Under the pieces are notes generated by a model that saw nothing but the letters and a program-made list of their open reading frames with translations, searched no databases and was not told where the DNA came from. From positions 186,001 through 250,000 of the forward strand of contig NZ_RYZK01000004.1 in NCBI RefSeq assembly GCF_003990645.1: 64,000 nt of DNA, in the 5' to 3' direction. The DNA is from Shimia sediminis. Lineage in GTDB: Bacteria > Pseudomonadota > Alphaproteobacteria > Rhodobacterales > Rhodobacteraceae. Of the stretch, positions 25,691-33,718 are shown piece by piece (position 1 is the first letter of the stretch; every line of letters starts with the position of its first letter). The position numbers and the translations under genes are program-made.

Positions 25691-26382
25691 CAGCGCCCCT
25701 CCATGCGTTTGGTGAGACGGCGGGCGAAGATCTCGGAGAGCAGGAGCGCGGTCATGGCGACGGCAACCGAGATCAGCACCAGCTTCATCGCCGCGCTTTC
25801 GCCGCCGGGGACCTGCAGGAAGGCGTAGATCGCCGAGGGCAATGTCTGGGTCTGGCCGGGAATGTTGGAGACAAAGGTGATCGTCGCGCCGAACTCGCCC
25901 ATGGCCTTGGCAAAGGCGAGAATGCCGCCCGCGATGATGCCGGGCAGGATCAGCGGCAGGGTCACGGTGAGAAAGACCCAGAGGCGCGAGGCACCGAGGG
26001 TGGCGGCGGCCTGTTCAAGTTTTATGTCAACCGCCTCGATCGACAGGCGCATGGCGCGCACCATGAGCGGAAAGGCCATGACACCGGCGGCCAGCGCGGC
26101 CCCGGTCCAGCGGAAGGCAAAGGTGATGCCAATGTCCTGCAGAAAGGCGCCCACGGGTGCGCGGGTGCCAAAGGTCATCAGGAGCAGATAACCGGTGACC
26201 ACAGGCGGCAGGATCAGAGGCAGGTGCACGAGACCGTTGACGAGTTGCTTGCCGGGAAACTCCCACCGGGCCAGTGCGTAGGCGGTAAAGAGGCCAAGCG
26301 GCAGGCCTGCGAGGGTGGCCCAGAGCGCCACCTTGAGCGAGAGCGCCACTGCCTGCCATTCTTCGGGGCCGAGCCAGTCCAT
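25690..26382 (-). CDS. modB: Molybdate ABC transporter permease ModB
   Basis: A 230-residue inner-membrane permease with about five to six membrane segments. The cytoplasmic EAA loop for contact with ModC reads EQAAATLGASRLWVFLTVTLP, residues about 140-160. N-terminal LSLKVALWATLAGLPLGL is typical of ModB. It is three bases after the modA stop and overlaps modC by one base. The role follows from the operon and sequence: molybdate passage across the membrane. Confidence 0.95.
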   Translation of the reverse strand: MDWLGPEEWQAVALSLKVALWATLAGLPLGLFTAYALARWEFPGKQLVNGLVHLPLILPPVVTGYLLLMTFGTRAPVGAFLQDIGITFAFRWTGAALAAGVMAFPLMVRAMRLSIEAVDIKLEQAAATLGASRLWVFLTVTLPLILPGIIAGGILAFAKAMGEFGATITFVSNIPGQTQTLPSAIYAFLQVPGGESAAMKLVLISVAVAMTALLLSEIFARRLTKRMEGR

Positions 26383-26385
26383 CGG

Positions 26386-27165
26386 TTAGTTCCCAAGCGG
26401 CAGGAAACCCTGCGCGGCAAAGATGGCCTGGGCGTCCGGCGCTTGCAGGTAGCTGAGCAGGTCGGCAGCGGCCTGTTCATTGCCGCCAGCGATGGCGGCA
26501 GCAGGGTAGATGATCGGCGCGTGTGTTTCGGGTGGAATGTCGGCAACGACGGCCACGTCAGGGTCTGCGATTGTGTCAGAGGCATAGACGATGCCAAGCG
26601 GCGCCTCGCCCACCGAGACCAGCGCGAGAGCGGCGCGGACGTTGTCGGTCTGGGCGACGCTGGCAGCGATATGTGGCCAGTGGCCGAGGGTTTGCAGCGC
26701 CTCTTTGCCGTAGATACCGGCGGGCACGGCGGTGACCAGCGCCATGGCAAGGGGGCCGCTTTCGAGGTGGTCGGCAAAGACGTCCGGTTGCATGAGGTCG
26801 AGGGGCGTGGCCCGGTTGGCGGGGGCAATCACCACGAGGCGGTTGCCGATGAGGTCGCGGCGGCTGTTGGGGGCCAGCAGGCCGTCGTTTTGCAGCGCAT
26901 CCATCCAGCCGGGGTTGGCCGAGATGAACACATCCGCAGGTGCGCCGAGCTGGATCTGGCGGGCCAGTGTCGAGGACCCGGCGAGCGACAGGCGCAGGTC
27001 ATGGCCGGTCTGGGCGGTGAAGCCGGGAGCAATGGCGTCGAGGGCGGTTTTCAGGCTGGCGGCGGCGAACACGGTGAGCGTGTCGGCAAAGCCCCCCGAA
27101 GGCAGAAGCATCAGGATCGCCAGCGCCGCGCCCCTGCCCGTTTTGATGGCCCATCTGCGGATCAT
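26386..27165 (-). CDS. modA: Molybdate-binding periplasmic protein ModA
   Basis: A 259-residue periplasmic binding protein. The start at ATG 27165 gives a regular signal peptide (MIRRWAIKTGRGAALAILML, cleavage after GGFA). A longer TTG start at 27225 would begin inside the inverted repeat and is less likely. The mature protein begins DTLTVFAAASLKTAL, with oxyanion-binding Ser as in ModA, followed by GSSTLARQI and GAPADVFISAN. Molybdate supply would support nitrate reductase and other molybdenum enzymes. Confidence 0.93.
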   Translation of the reverse strand: MIRRWAIKTGRGAALAILMLLPSGGFADTLTVFAAASLKTALDAIAPGFTAQTGHDLRLSLAGSSTLARQIQLGAPADVFISANPGWMDALQNDGLLAPNSRRDLIGNRLVVIAPANRATPLDLMQPDVFADHLESGPLAMALVTAVPAGIYGKEALQTLGHWPHIAASVAQTDNVRAALALVSVGEAPLGIVYASDTIADPDVAVVADIPPETHAPIIYPAAAIAGGNEQAAADLLSYLQAPDAQAIFAAQGFLPLGN

Positions 27166-27198
27166 GCCCTGCCCTTTGGTCGAAATACCCCACCGGAT

Positions 27199-27232
27199 AT
27201 AACGCTTTGCTTTGGGTGAAATCAAGCGTTAT
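27199..27232 (-). promoter_or_regulatory. Inverted repeat before modA, candidate ModE site
   Basis: Perfect 9-bp half-sites ATAACGCTT (27199-27207) and AAGCGTTAT (27224-27232) are separated by 16 bases. The outer parts resemble half of the E. coli ModE site (TATAACG), and the site lies 34-67 bases upstream of the modA ATG, overlapping the stop of the ModE-like gene. Mo-dependent repression is inference. Confidence 0.6.
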
Positions 27233-27600
27233 TCCCCGTCGGAAATATCGACCAGCATGGCCTGAAGCCGCGCGATATTGTCGGCTCCGGCTGCGCGGGC
27301 CTTGTCTTCGAGCGCGCGGTACTCGGCAAGCACCGCTTGGCCTAGGTCGGTCAGCACCGCGCCTCCGCCCTTGGCCCCGCCCCGCGAGCTGTGCACAAGC
27401 GGCGCGCGGAACATGGCATTCATGGTGTCGACCAGTTGCCAGGCACGTTTGTAACTCATGCCCATTTCGCGCCCAGCCGCCGAGATCGAGCCGGTGGTCT
27501 CGATATGCTCCAAAAGCTCGGCCTTGCCCGGTCCCATCCATTCTTCGGGGCCAAAGACAAGGCGCAGGCGAAAGCGCGGGTTGGTGTCAGGGGTGCTCAT
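27229..27600 (-). CDS. modE: ModE-like winged-helix regulator, HTH domain only
   Basis: A 123-residue protein with the N-terminal ModE winged-helix fold: a helix-turn-helix in ISAAGREMGMSYKRAWQLVDTMN (residues about 39-61), then VHSSRGGAKGGGAVLTDLG. The usual C-terminal molybdate-binding (molbindin) repeats are missing, so this is a single-domain regulator. Such proteins occur next to mod genes in Rhodobacter relatives. Without a ligand domain, molybdate sensing would need another protein or another mechanism. It is upstream of and on the same strand as modA. Confidence 0.88.
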   Translation of the reverse strand: MSTPDTNPRFRLRLVFGPEEWMGPGKAELLEHIETTGSISAAGREMGMSYKRAWQLVDTMNAMFRAPLVHSSRGGAKGGGAVLTDLGQAVLAEYRALEDKARAAGADNIARLQAMLVDISDGE

Positions 27601-27637
27601 GGGCCAAGGGTGCCGCCAATGCGCCCCAAGCGCAAGG

Positions 27638-28141
27638 TCAGTCGACGGCCACCCATGTATCGCCCTGCTTTAGCCGGTGGGTGATGGTGTTCTGCTGGCC
27701 CAATGTCTGTTCGATGAAACAGCCTTTTTTGGCCGCTTCGACAAGGCGCAGCTGATCTTCGAGCGGATCGTCGCTGTCGAGCAGGATGTCGATCTCAAAC
27801 GACTTGGGCGCGGTCTCGTAGACGCGGTCCTTGGCGGCCCAGTCCCATTGCACGCGCACATCGACCTGCAGGTCGCTGATCGTGACCTTCATACGTTTTG
27901 CAAAGGCCCGGAGCTGGGTCATGATGCAGCCGGTCAGCCCACCCACGAACAGCGCGAGAGGTGGCGGTGCAGTGGCGTCACCACCATGAAAGGCGCCCTC
28001 GTCGCTGGCCAGCGTGAAACGTTCCTCGAAGGGTTTCACCATGCGCACGTCCAGTTCATTGCGCATCTTGCCCACCGCCTGACCGGTGCAGTTGAACTGC
28101 ACCACGGCGCGCTGGGGCATCTGGTCGGGGGTCATGCTCAT
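27638..28141 (-). CDS. OsmC-family protein
   Basis: A 167-residue OsmC/Ohr-type protein. Both redox-site cysteines typical of the fold are present, C72 in GGLTGCIMTQLRAFAK and C141 in KKGCFIEQTL. The family includes peroxidases for organic hydroperoxides. Its ATG overlaps the stop of the FAH-family gene (ATGA), so it is the last gene of the TRAP/cyclase cluster rather than an independent stress gene. It may protect against, or take part in, metabolism of the imported compound; this is inference. Confidence 0.88.
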   Translation of the reverse strand: MSMTPDQMPQRAVVQFNCTGQAVGKMRNELDVRMVKPFEERFTLASDEGAFHGGDATAPPPLALFVGGLTGCIMTQLRAFAKRMKVTISDLQVDVRVQWDWAAKDRVYETAPKSFEIDILLDSDDPLEDQLRLVEAAKKGCFIEQTLGQQNTITHRLKQGDTWVAVD

Positions 28142-29028
28142 GCCGTGTCCTTGATGATGCGGTTGGCAAGGATGCCGATTTTCTCGATCTCCAGTTCAAA
28201 GCGGTCGCCCGGTTGCAGTTGTTTGCCGATCTCAAGCCCACAGCCGGTGCCCACCGTGCCCGAGCCGATCACCTCGCCGGGATAAAGTGTTTCCGAGGCG
28301 GAGATATGGGCGAGAATGGCGCCAAAATCATGGTGCATCTGGCCGGAATTGCCGCCGCCCCAGCGTTCGCCGTTGATGCGTGCCTCCATGTCGAGCGCGA
28401 CAGGATGCGCGACCTCATCCGCGGTGAGGATAAAGGGGCCGAGGATATTGCCGGTGTCGAAATCCTTGCCCTTGGCCGGGCCGAGCTGACCAGCCATTTC
28501 CACCATCTGGGCGTCGCGGGCAGACACGTCGTTGAGAATGGTATAGCCAAAGATATAGTCCGTCCCGTCCTCGGCGCGGATGTTCTTGCCCTTTTTGCCC
28601 AGGACGATCGCCAGCTCGAGTTCGATGTCGAGGAAATTGGCGTAATCTGGCCAGAGGACATCCGCCTCGTGTCCGACAAAGGACATGCGGTTGCCCTTGT
28701 AATAGATCGGCTGGTTGTACCAGACGGGTGGAATTTCATATGTCCTGCCGGTCATGCGCTCGGCCGCGGCAAAGCTGTTCTTGAGGTGCGTTTCGAACAC
28801 CAGACAATCGCGGTATTGCACCGGCATGATGGGTGGCAGAAAGGTCACCTGATCCATCGCCAGCACCTCGGCGCGGGCCTGAAGGGCGGCGGAGGTTTCG
28901 TCCAGGCCGCGTTGGTCGGCCTCGATCAGGGCCAGCATGTCGGCAAAGGCATCAATGGGGATCAGACCATCATCGCTGGCGACAACAACACGGACGCGGC
29001 CCTGATGTTCAACGGTTCCAAGACGCAT
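28138..29028 (-). CDS. Fumarylacetoacetate hydrolase-family protein
   Basis: A 296-residue member of the FAH superfamily, which cleaves C-C bonds or hydrates, isomerises or decarboxylates keto acids using a divalent metal. The metal-binding acidic motif is DIELELA (134-140), with FGYTILNDVSARDAQ and a C-terminal GSGTVGTGCGLEIG segment. I chose the ATG at 29028 because GAGGAG is eight bases upstream and the protein then begins at the usual MRLGTVEH. It is four bases after the cyclase stop. The substrate is not known. Confidence 0.9.
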   Translation of the reverse strand: MRLGTVEHQGRVRVVVASDDGLIPIDAFADMLALIEADQRGLDETSAALQARAEVLAMDQVTFLPPIMPVQYRDCLVFETHLKNSFAAAERMTGRTYEIPPVWYNQPIYYKGNRMSFVGHEADVLWPDYANFLDIELELAIVLGKKGKNIRAEDGTDYIFGYTILNDVSARDAQMVEMAGQLGPAKGKDFDTGNILGPFILTADEVAHPVALDMEARINGERWGGGNSGQMHHDFGAILAHISASETLYPGEVIGSGTVGTGCGLEIGKQLQPGDRFELEIEKIGILANRIIKDTA

Positions 29029-29032
29029 GGGG

Positions 29033-29809
29033 TTACTCCTCGAATATGGCGACGGCGCGGGTGAACCCGGCACTGGCGCCCTTGATCTTGTAGGGAAAGC
29101 AGGAAATCTCGAAGCCGCTGGCCGGCAGGGTTTCCAGCGCGGTCAGCTTCTCCATGTGGCAATAGCCGATCTCCATGGACGCACGGTGGCCCTCCCAGAT
29201 GATCGACGCATCGCCGGATTTGGCATAGGCCTGCGCAGTGAGCGGAAACGGGGCATCCCAGCTCCAGGCGTCGGTGCCGGTCACACGCACGCCGCGCTCT
29301 AAGAGGTACATGGTGGCGTCGCGTCCCATGCCGCAGCCCTTGATAAGATAATCAGCCTCGCCATACCGCTCACCGGCGGATGTGTTGACCACAACGATAT
29401 CAAGCGGTTGCAGGTCATGTCCGATGCGTTTGAGTTCCGCTTCGACATCCCCGGGGGTCACGATATAGCCATCGTCGAAGTGGCGGAAATCCAGCTTGAC
29501 CCCGGGGTTAAAGCACCACTCGAGCGGCACCTCGTCGATGGTGATCGCGCGTTCGCCGTTGCTCATCGTGGAATGGTGGTGATAGGGCGCGTCCAGGTGG
29601 GTGCCGTTGTGGGTGGCGATTTGCATCATCTCCACGGCCCAGCCTTCGCCGCCGGGGAGGTCCTCTTTCTGGAGGCCCGGAAAGAAGGACATGACCTGTT
29701 CGGCGGTCTGCTCGTGGGTCATATAGGTGATCTGGGGCAGCATGATCGGTGGATCGCTGACGATGCCGGATTCCAGTGGGACCGAGAGATCGACATAGCG
29801 GCGGGGCAT
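29033..29809 (-). CDS. Cyclase-family (kynurenine formamidase-like) hydrolase
   Basis: A 258-residue protein of the cyclase family, which includes kynurenine formamidase and isatin hydrolase. The metal-binding signature HNGTHLDAPYHH is at residues 67-78 (pattern HxGTHxDxPxH). These enzymes hydrolyse amide or lactam bonds in a metal-dependent way. It lies between a TRAP transporter and an FAH-family gene, suggesting hydrolysis of an imported cyclic or amide-containing acid. No kynurenine pathway genes are adjacent, so I do not call it kynB. Confidence 0.88.
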   Translation of the reverse strand: MPRRYVDLSVPLESGIVSDPPIMLPQITYMTHEQTAEQVMSFFPGLQKEDLPGGEGWAVEMMQIATHNGTHLDAPYHHHSTMSNGERAITIDEVPLEWCFNPGVKLDFRHFDDGYIVTPGDVEAELKRIGHDLQPLDIVVVNTSAGERYGEADYLIKGCGMGRDATMYLLERGVRVTGTDAWSWDAPFPLTAQAYAKSGDASIIWEGHRASMEIGYCHMEKLTALETLPASGFEISCFPYKIKGASAGFTRAVAIFEE

Positions 29810-29826
29810 GGGCGGGCTCCTTTATT

Positions 29827-31134
29827 CTAGATGAGCGCGGTGGCGAGTTGCGGGAAGGCCAGGACAAGGCCGAGTAGGACAAGCATCAAGAGCGCAAAGG
29901 GGGCAGCACCCCGGAAGATGTCTCCGAGAGTGATCTCGGGGTCATCCAGCGCGGATTTGATGACAAAGACGGAAATGCCGAAGGGCGGTGTGAGCAGGCC
30001 GATCTCGACAGCGATAATGGTGACGATGCCGAACCAGATCAGGTCGACCTGCATGGTGGCAAGCACCGGCAGCATCAGCGGCACGAGGATCAGCATGATC
30101 GACGAGGAATCGAGGATGGTGCCCATCACGATGACCAGCGCGACATAGGCGAGGATCACCCCCCAATAGCCGATGTCCGCCGTGGCGACAAAGCTGCCGA
30201 ATTCGGCGGGCACACCGGAGAGCGCCAACATGCGCGAATACATCTGCGCCGCGATGATCAGGAAGCAGATCGAGGCGGTGACGAGGCCGGTGTCGTTCAG
30301 CACCTCCCAGAAGTCCCGGAGCGACAGGGAGCGGCGGGCAAGACCGATGAGGATGGCACCCAGGCAGCCGACGGCGCCCGCTTCGATGGGGGTAAAGAAC
30401 CCGGCATAGAGGCCGCCAAGCACAAGCCCGATCAACAGCCCGAGTGGCAGGCCCTTTTGCGCCAGTTCACGGCCCGTGAGGGGGGGAATGTCGTCGGCAT
30501 CCTGCGCCGAGCCCAAGGCGCCGGGGTTGAGGTGCGCCGTGAGCCAGATGCCTCCGCCGAAGAGGAACGCGAGGGTCAGACCGGGCAGCACCCCGGCGAT
30601 GAAGAGGTCACCGACGGATTGTTCGGTCAGCAGGCCGTAGAGGATCAGCAAAAGTGACGGTGGGATCAGCATGCCCAGCACAGAAGAGCCGGCCACAACC
30701 CCCACGGAAAACCGCGCCGAATAGCCGTGGCGCATCATCTCGGGCACGGCGATCCGGGTGAAGACGGCGGCGGAGGCAATCGAAATGCCGGTGATTGCGG
30801 CAAAGATGGCATTGGCCCCGACCGTGCCGATGCCCAAGCCGCCTTTGAGCCGTCGGAACAGGTGGTTGGCGACATCGAACGCGTCGCGCCCCATGCCAGA
30901 GACGGACACGATGTACCCCATCAGCACAAACAGCGGCACGACACCAAAGAAGTAGCTTGAGATGGTCTTGCTGGCGGCGAGTGCGAGCAGTTTCCCGGCA
31001 AGGATTGGTGAGCCTTTGATGAGCCAGACGCCACCAAAGGACGACAGCATCAGCGCGAAAGGCACCCAAAAGCCCATGTAGACCATGAGGATCATCACGC
31101 CAAAGGACGTCAGGCCGATCTCGAACGGGGTCAT
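29827..31134 (-). CDS. dctM: TRAP transporter large permease DctM
   Basis: A 435-residue membrane protein of the DctM family with about 12 membrane segments. Family features: an N-terminal MTPFEIGLTSFGVMILMVYMG, SVLGMLIPPSLLLILYG in the middle and GLLTPPFGISVFV near the end. It drives sodium-coupled uptake of organic acids with DctQ and DctP. It overlaps the dctQ stop by four bases. The substrate is unknown; the adjacent hydrolase genes hint at a cyclic or aromatic carboxylate. Confidence 0.95.
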   Translation of the reverse strand: MTPFEIGLTSFGVMILMVYMGFWVPFALMLSSFGGVWLIKGSPILAGKLLALAASKTISSYFFGVVPLFVLMGYIVSVSGMGRDAFDVANHLFRRLKGGLGIGTVGANAIFAAITGISIASAAVFTRIAVPEMMRHGYSARFSVGVVAGSSVLGMLIPPSLLLILYGLLTEQSVGDLFIAGVLPGLTLAFLFGGGIWLTAHLNPGALGSAQDADDIPPLTGRELAQKGLPLGLLIGLVLGGLYAGFFTPIEAGAVGCLGAILIGLARRSLSLRDFWEVLNDTGLVTASICFLIIAAQMYSRMLALSGVPAEFGSFVATADIGYWGVILAYVALVIVMGTILDSSSIMLILVPLMLPVLATMQVDLIWFGIVTIIAVEIGLLTPPFGISVFVIKSALDDPEITLGDIFRGAAPFALLMLVLLGLVLAFPQLATALI

Positions 31135-31700
31135 GGGCGTGCCCCCTGCCCTGCGACAAGCCGCAAGGCAGCGGAGGCGGCGAACATGACAAGTTGCACG
31201 AGGAGCGCGATACAGCCGATCAGGATGATGAGCTTCACGGGCCAGACAGGTGCTGTGAAATCGCCCACGGTGCCCTCGAACGTGCCGCGCACCCAGGCCT
31301 TGACGAAAAGCGGTTGCGAGGCAGCGTAGAGTTGCCAGATCAGCAGGGCCGAACCCAGTGCAAAGATGATGTCCATCACCAGACGCAGACGGGGCGCGCG
31401 TTTTTCGACAAAGCCCAGAACCGCCTCGGTCCGGGTCAGGCGGCCCTTGCGAAAGGCCTGGGCGATTTGCAGGAAGACAATGGCAACGATGGACATTGAG
31501 ACCATTTCGGGCACGCCGGAGATGGGACTGGCAAAGAAGTTGCGGCCAATGACGTCAAAGTTCACCAGCAGCATCACCAGAAAGATCAGGATCGTGCCTG
31601 CAACGTTCAGCGCGACGGTGATGCCGTCGACCCCCTGCTGCAAGAGCAGAAACCAGCCGGGAAGTGCCGGGGCTGGGCCGGTGTCTTGGGAATGCGCCAT
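31131..31700 (-). CDS. dctQ: TRAP transporter small permease DctQ
   Basis: A 189-residue protein with four hydrophobic segments, as normal for DctQ (for instance ALNVAGTILIFLVMLLVNFD and LIILIGCIALLVQLVMFAAS). The family motif VIGRNFFASPISGVPEM is present after the first helix. It pairs with DctM to form the membrane part of a TRAP transporter. It is 66 bases after the dctP stop and overlaps dctM. Confidence 0.92.
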   Translation of the reverse strand: MAHSQDTGPAPALPGWFLLLQQGVDGITVALNVAGTILIFLVMLLVNFDVIGRNFFASPISGVPEMVSMSIVAIVFLQIAQAFRKGRLTRTEAVLGFVEKRAPRLRLVMDIIFALGSALLIWQLYAASQPLFVKAWVRGTFEGTVGDFTAPVWPVKLIILIGCIALLVQLVMFAASAALRLVAGQGARP

Positions 31701-31766
31701 GGGCTCTGCTCTTGTGTTTCCTTGAAGCTCGGGGCGCGTTTCATGCCGAAGCGCGCCCCGAGAAGA

Positions 31767-32837
31767 TCATTCCTGATCCCAGTTGCGGACCGGGGTCGCA
31801 CCGGCGGCGCGCATGGTGTCCATATAATCCTTGAGCACAGCGCTGCCGTTGACGCCCGAGGCGTCCAGCTTGTCGGCCCAGACCCTGGCGACGTTGTCCA
31901 TGCCCGACGCCCACTGTTGACGGAAGGCATCATCAACCTCGGTCACGGTGGCCCCTTGCGAGGTCATGATCCCAAGGAACTTGGCGACGGAGGCATCCAG
32001 ATCGGCGTGGTAGGCCACGCGATCTGCCGCGGCTGCGTCACGCAGAGCCTGTTGCACGGCGGGGTCGAGCCCGTCGAACCAATCCTTGTTGGCGGCGAAG
32101 CCACCGGCATATTGCGCGCCGAAGCCGACCTTGGTGATATAGGGGGCAACTTCGTGCAGTTTGCCGGGCAGTGCCGCGCTGGCAAAGACGATCACGCCGT
32201 CATACACGCCGGTCTTGATCTCGTTGTAATAGGTGGTGAGGTTGCCCGAGACACCCACCGCGCCGGTGCCTTTGAGCCAGTTCACCGCCGGTCCCGGCGC
32301 GCCGATCTTGCGGCCCTCGAGGTCGGCGATGGAATTCACCGGGAAGTTGGTCATCAAGAGGTAGTCGTCAATGCCGATGGCGCCGCCGAGGTATTCCAGC
32401 CCATTGGCCTCCCAGGCGGCTTTCATATCGGCGTTGGAGCTTTGCAGCTTGTCCATCCATTCGCTGACAACCGTGGAATCCGAGATCACGAAAGGTGTGA
32501 AATAGGTGACGTTCTGCGGCGCGAGCTTGGCCGGGTCAAACAGCGATGAGACAAGGCCGATCTCGGCCAGGCCCTCTTCCACGGCTTCCAGTTCTTCGCC
32601 GACCTTGGCAAGCGAGCCGCCGTATTGCTCGGACCAGGTGATGCTGTGGCCGGTGCCCTCGAGCGCAGCGTTGACCGCCGGGATAAAGGTCTGGCTGGCG
32701 TGTTTCACCCAGCGAAAGACCGGCGGGTGGCCGGCGACGATGGTGACGGTCATGTCGTCGGCCCTGACCGGTGCCGCGACAAAGCCGCTGACCGCGATGG
32801 CGGCGGCCATGAGGCCTTTGGTTACTACATGTTTCAT
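31767..32837 (-). CDS. dctP: TRAP transporter substrate-binding protein DctP
   Basis: A 356-residue periplasmic binding protein. It has a signal peptide (MKHVVTKGLMAAAIAVSG, cleavage after PVRA) and DctP-family features such as IADLEGRKIGAPGPAVNWL and the CxxG-like KTGVYDGVIVFA segment. The ATG at 32837 is chosen for its strong AGGGAGGA site. It captures the substrate for DctQM. It lies 32 bases after the TetR gene on the same strand. Confidence 0.93.
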   Translation of the reverse strand: MKHVVTKGLMAAAIAVSGFVAAPVRADDMTVTIVAGHPPVFRWVKHASQTFIPAVNAALEGTGHSITWSEQYGGSLAKVGEELEAVEEGLAEIGLVSSLFDPAKLAPQNVTYFTPFVISDSTVVSEWMDKLQSSNADMKAAWEANGLEYLGGAIGIDDYLLMTNFPVNSIADLEGRKIGAPGPAVNWLKGTGAVGVSGNLTTYYNEIKTGVYDGVIVFASAALPGKLHEVAPYITKVGFGAQYAGGFAANKDWFDGLDPAVQQALRDAAAADRVAYHADLDASVAKFLGIMTSQGATVTEVDDAFRQQWASGMDNVARVWADKLDASGVNGSAVLKDYMDTMRAAGATPVRNWDQE

Positions 32838-32869
32838 TGTTTTCCTCCCTAGGGTTTCTTGATCGGCGC

Positions 32870-33529
32870 TCACGCTTTCAGCGCCCGTATTCCTCCACAG
32901 ACAAACGGGACGATGCGCGCGAGCATTGTCTCGGTATTTCCATCATCACATGCGCCGTCAGACAGGCGGTTGGTACGCCCGGTCTGCGCCATCATCGAGA
33001 TCCCAACCCCGATGGCGAACATGTAGGCCCAGACCGCGTCTGCACGACTGAGCCCGGGCTGTACCTGTTGCAGTGCGTCGATGTATTTGAGGGCAATGGG
33101 GTCGTAGTATTTCGAGGTAAGTGCCTTGTCGCGCTCATCAGCAGAGTTTGCCACCGAGGCAAGAAGGCGCGCATAGGGTCCGGTATCGGTGCCCTCGTCA
33201 CGGCCAAACGCAAGCGGGGGGCGAAAGAGGGACTCAACGATGTCTTCCAGCGCGGGGGGCGTTTCAGCCGCAAAAAGCGCATCAAGGCTATCGGCGCGCG
33301 CTCCGTTGATGTGGCTGGAGCGGCGTTTGACCATGCTCTCGAAAAGCTGCGCCTTGTTTTGGAAATGGTAGTGGATCAACCCCTGCGCCACGCCTGCCTG
33401 AAGCGAGATTTCCCGCATGGACGCGCCATCATAGCCGGAGGCTGCGAACACCCGCTCGGCCGCGTCAAGGATCGCGTCAAAGCGGCTTTCGGCGGGAGCC
33501 TGCCGGGCGGAGGAGGTGCGTTTGGGCAT
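32870..33529 (-). CDS. TetR-family transcriptional regulator
   Basis: A 219-residue regulator. The N-terminal helix-turn-helix is visible: FDAILDAAERVFAASGYDGASMREISLQAG then GLIHYHFQNKAQLFE (about residues 17-66). The C-terminal ligand domain is not diagnostic. I chose the ATG at 33529, which gives a regular TetR length; a longer reading has no conserved sequence. As first gene of the TRAP/cyclase/FAH/OsmC set, it probably responds to the transported compound and controls its own operon. Confidence 0.9.
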   Translation of the reverse strand: MPKRTSSARQAPAESRFDAILDAAERVFAASGYDGASMREISLQAGVAQGLIHYHFQNKAQLFESMVKRRSSHINGARADSLDALFAAETPPALEDIVESLFRPPLAFGRDEGTDTGPYARLLASVANSADERDKALTSKYYDPIALKYIDALQQVQPGLSRADAVWAYMFAIGVGISMMAQTGRTNRLSDGACDDGNTETMLARIVPFVCGGIRALKA

Positions 33530-33546
33530 GGAATCCAAGAAACTGA

Positions 33547-33562
33547 TTGATCGACCAGTCAA
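33547..33562 (-). promoter_or_regulatory. Imperfect palindrome upstream of tetR gene
   Basis: TTGATCGACCAGTCAA has matching TTGA/TCAA ends and five of eight symmetric pairs. It lies 18-33 bases upstream of the regulator start, a good place for an autoregulatory operator. The assignment is inference. Confidence 0.35.
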
Positions 33563-33642
33563 GATTAGGAACGGTAAGACCCTCCTGTCAACGCCATGCC
33601 GTGCAGGTGCAGAAGATCCGGGACAGGCATTTGATAACATTC

Positions 33643-33676
33643 AAAAACCCGCACCCCATTGGTTGGGGTGCGGGTT
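33643..33676 (-). terminator. Rho-independent terminator of the nos operon
   Basis: A perfect 13-bp stem (AACCCGCACCCCA / TGGGGTGCGGGTT) with a five-base loop is followed on the minus strand by a run of five T (33643-33647, A on plus). It lies about 45 bases after the nosX stop and separates the nos operon from the TetR/TRAP cluster. Confidence 0.92.
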
Positions 33677-33718
33677 CAGCCGTGAGTGGTTTGGGTGAAT
33701 GCGGTGCCTGCGAATCTC

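Noticed and set aside
27166-27225. Longer ModA starting at TTG 27225
   Set aside because: It would place a charged stretch before the signal peptide and start within the inverted repeat. The ATG at 27165 gives a normal signal peptide.
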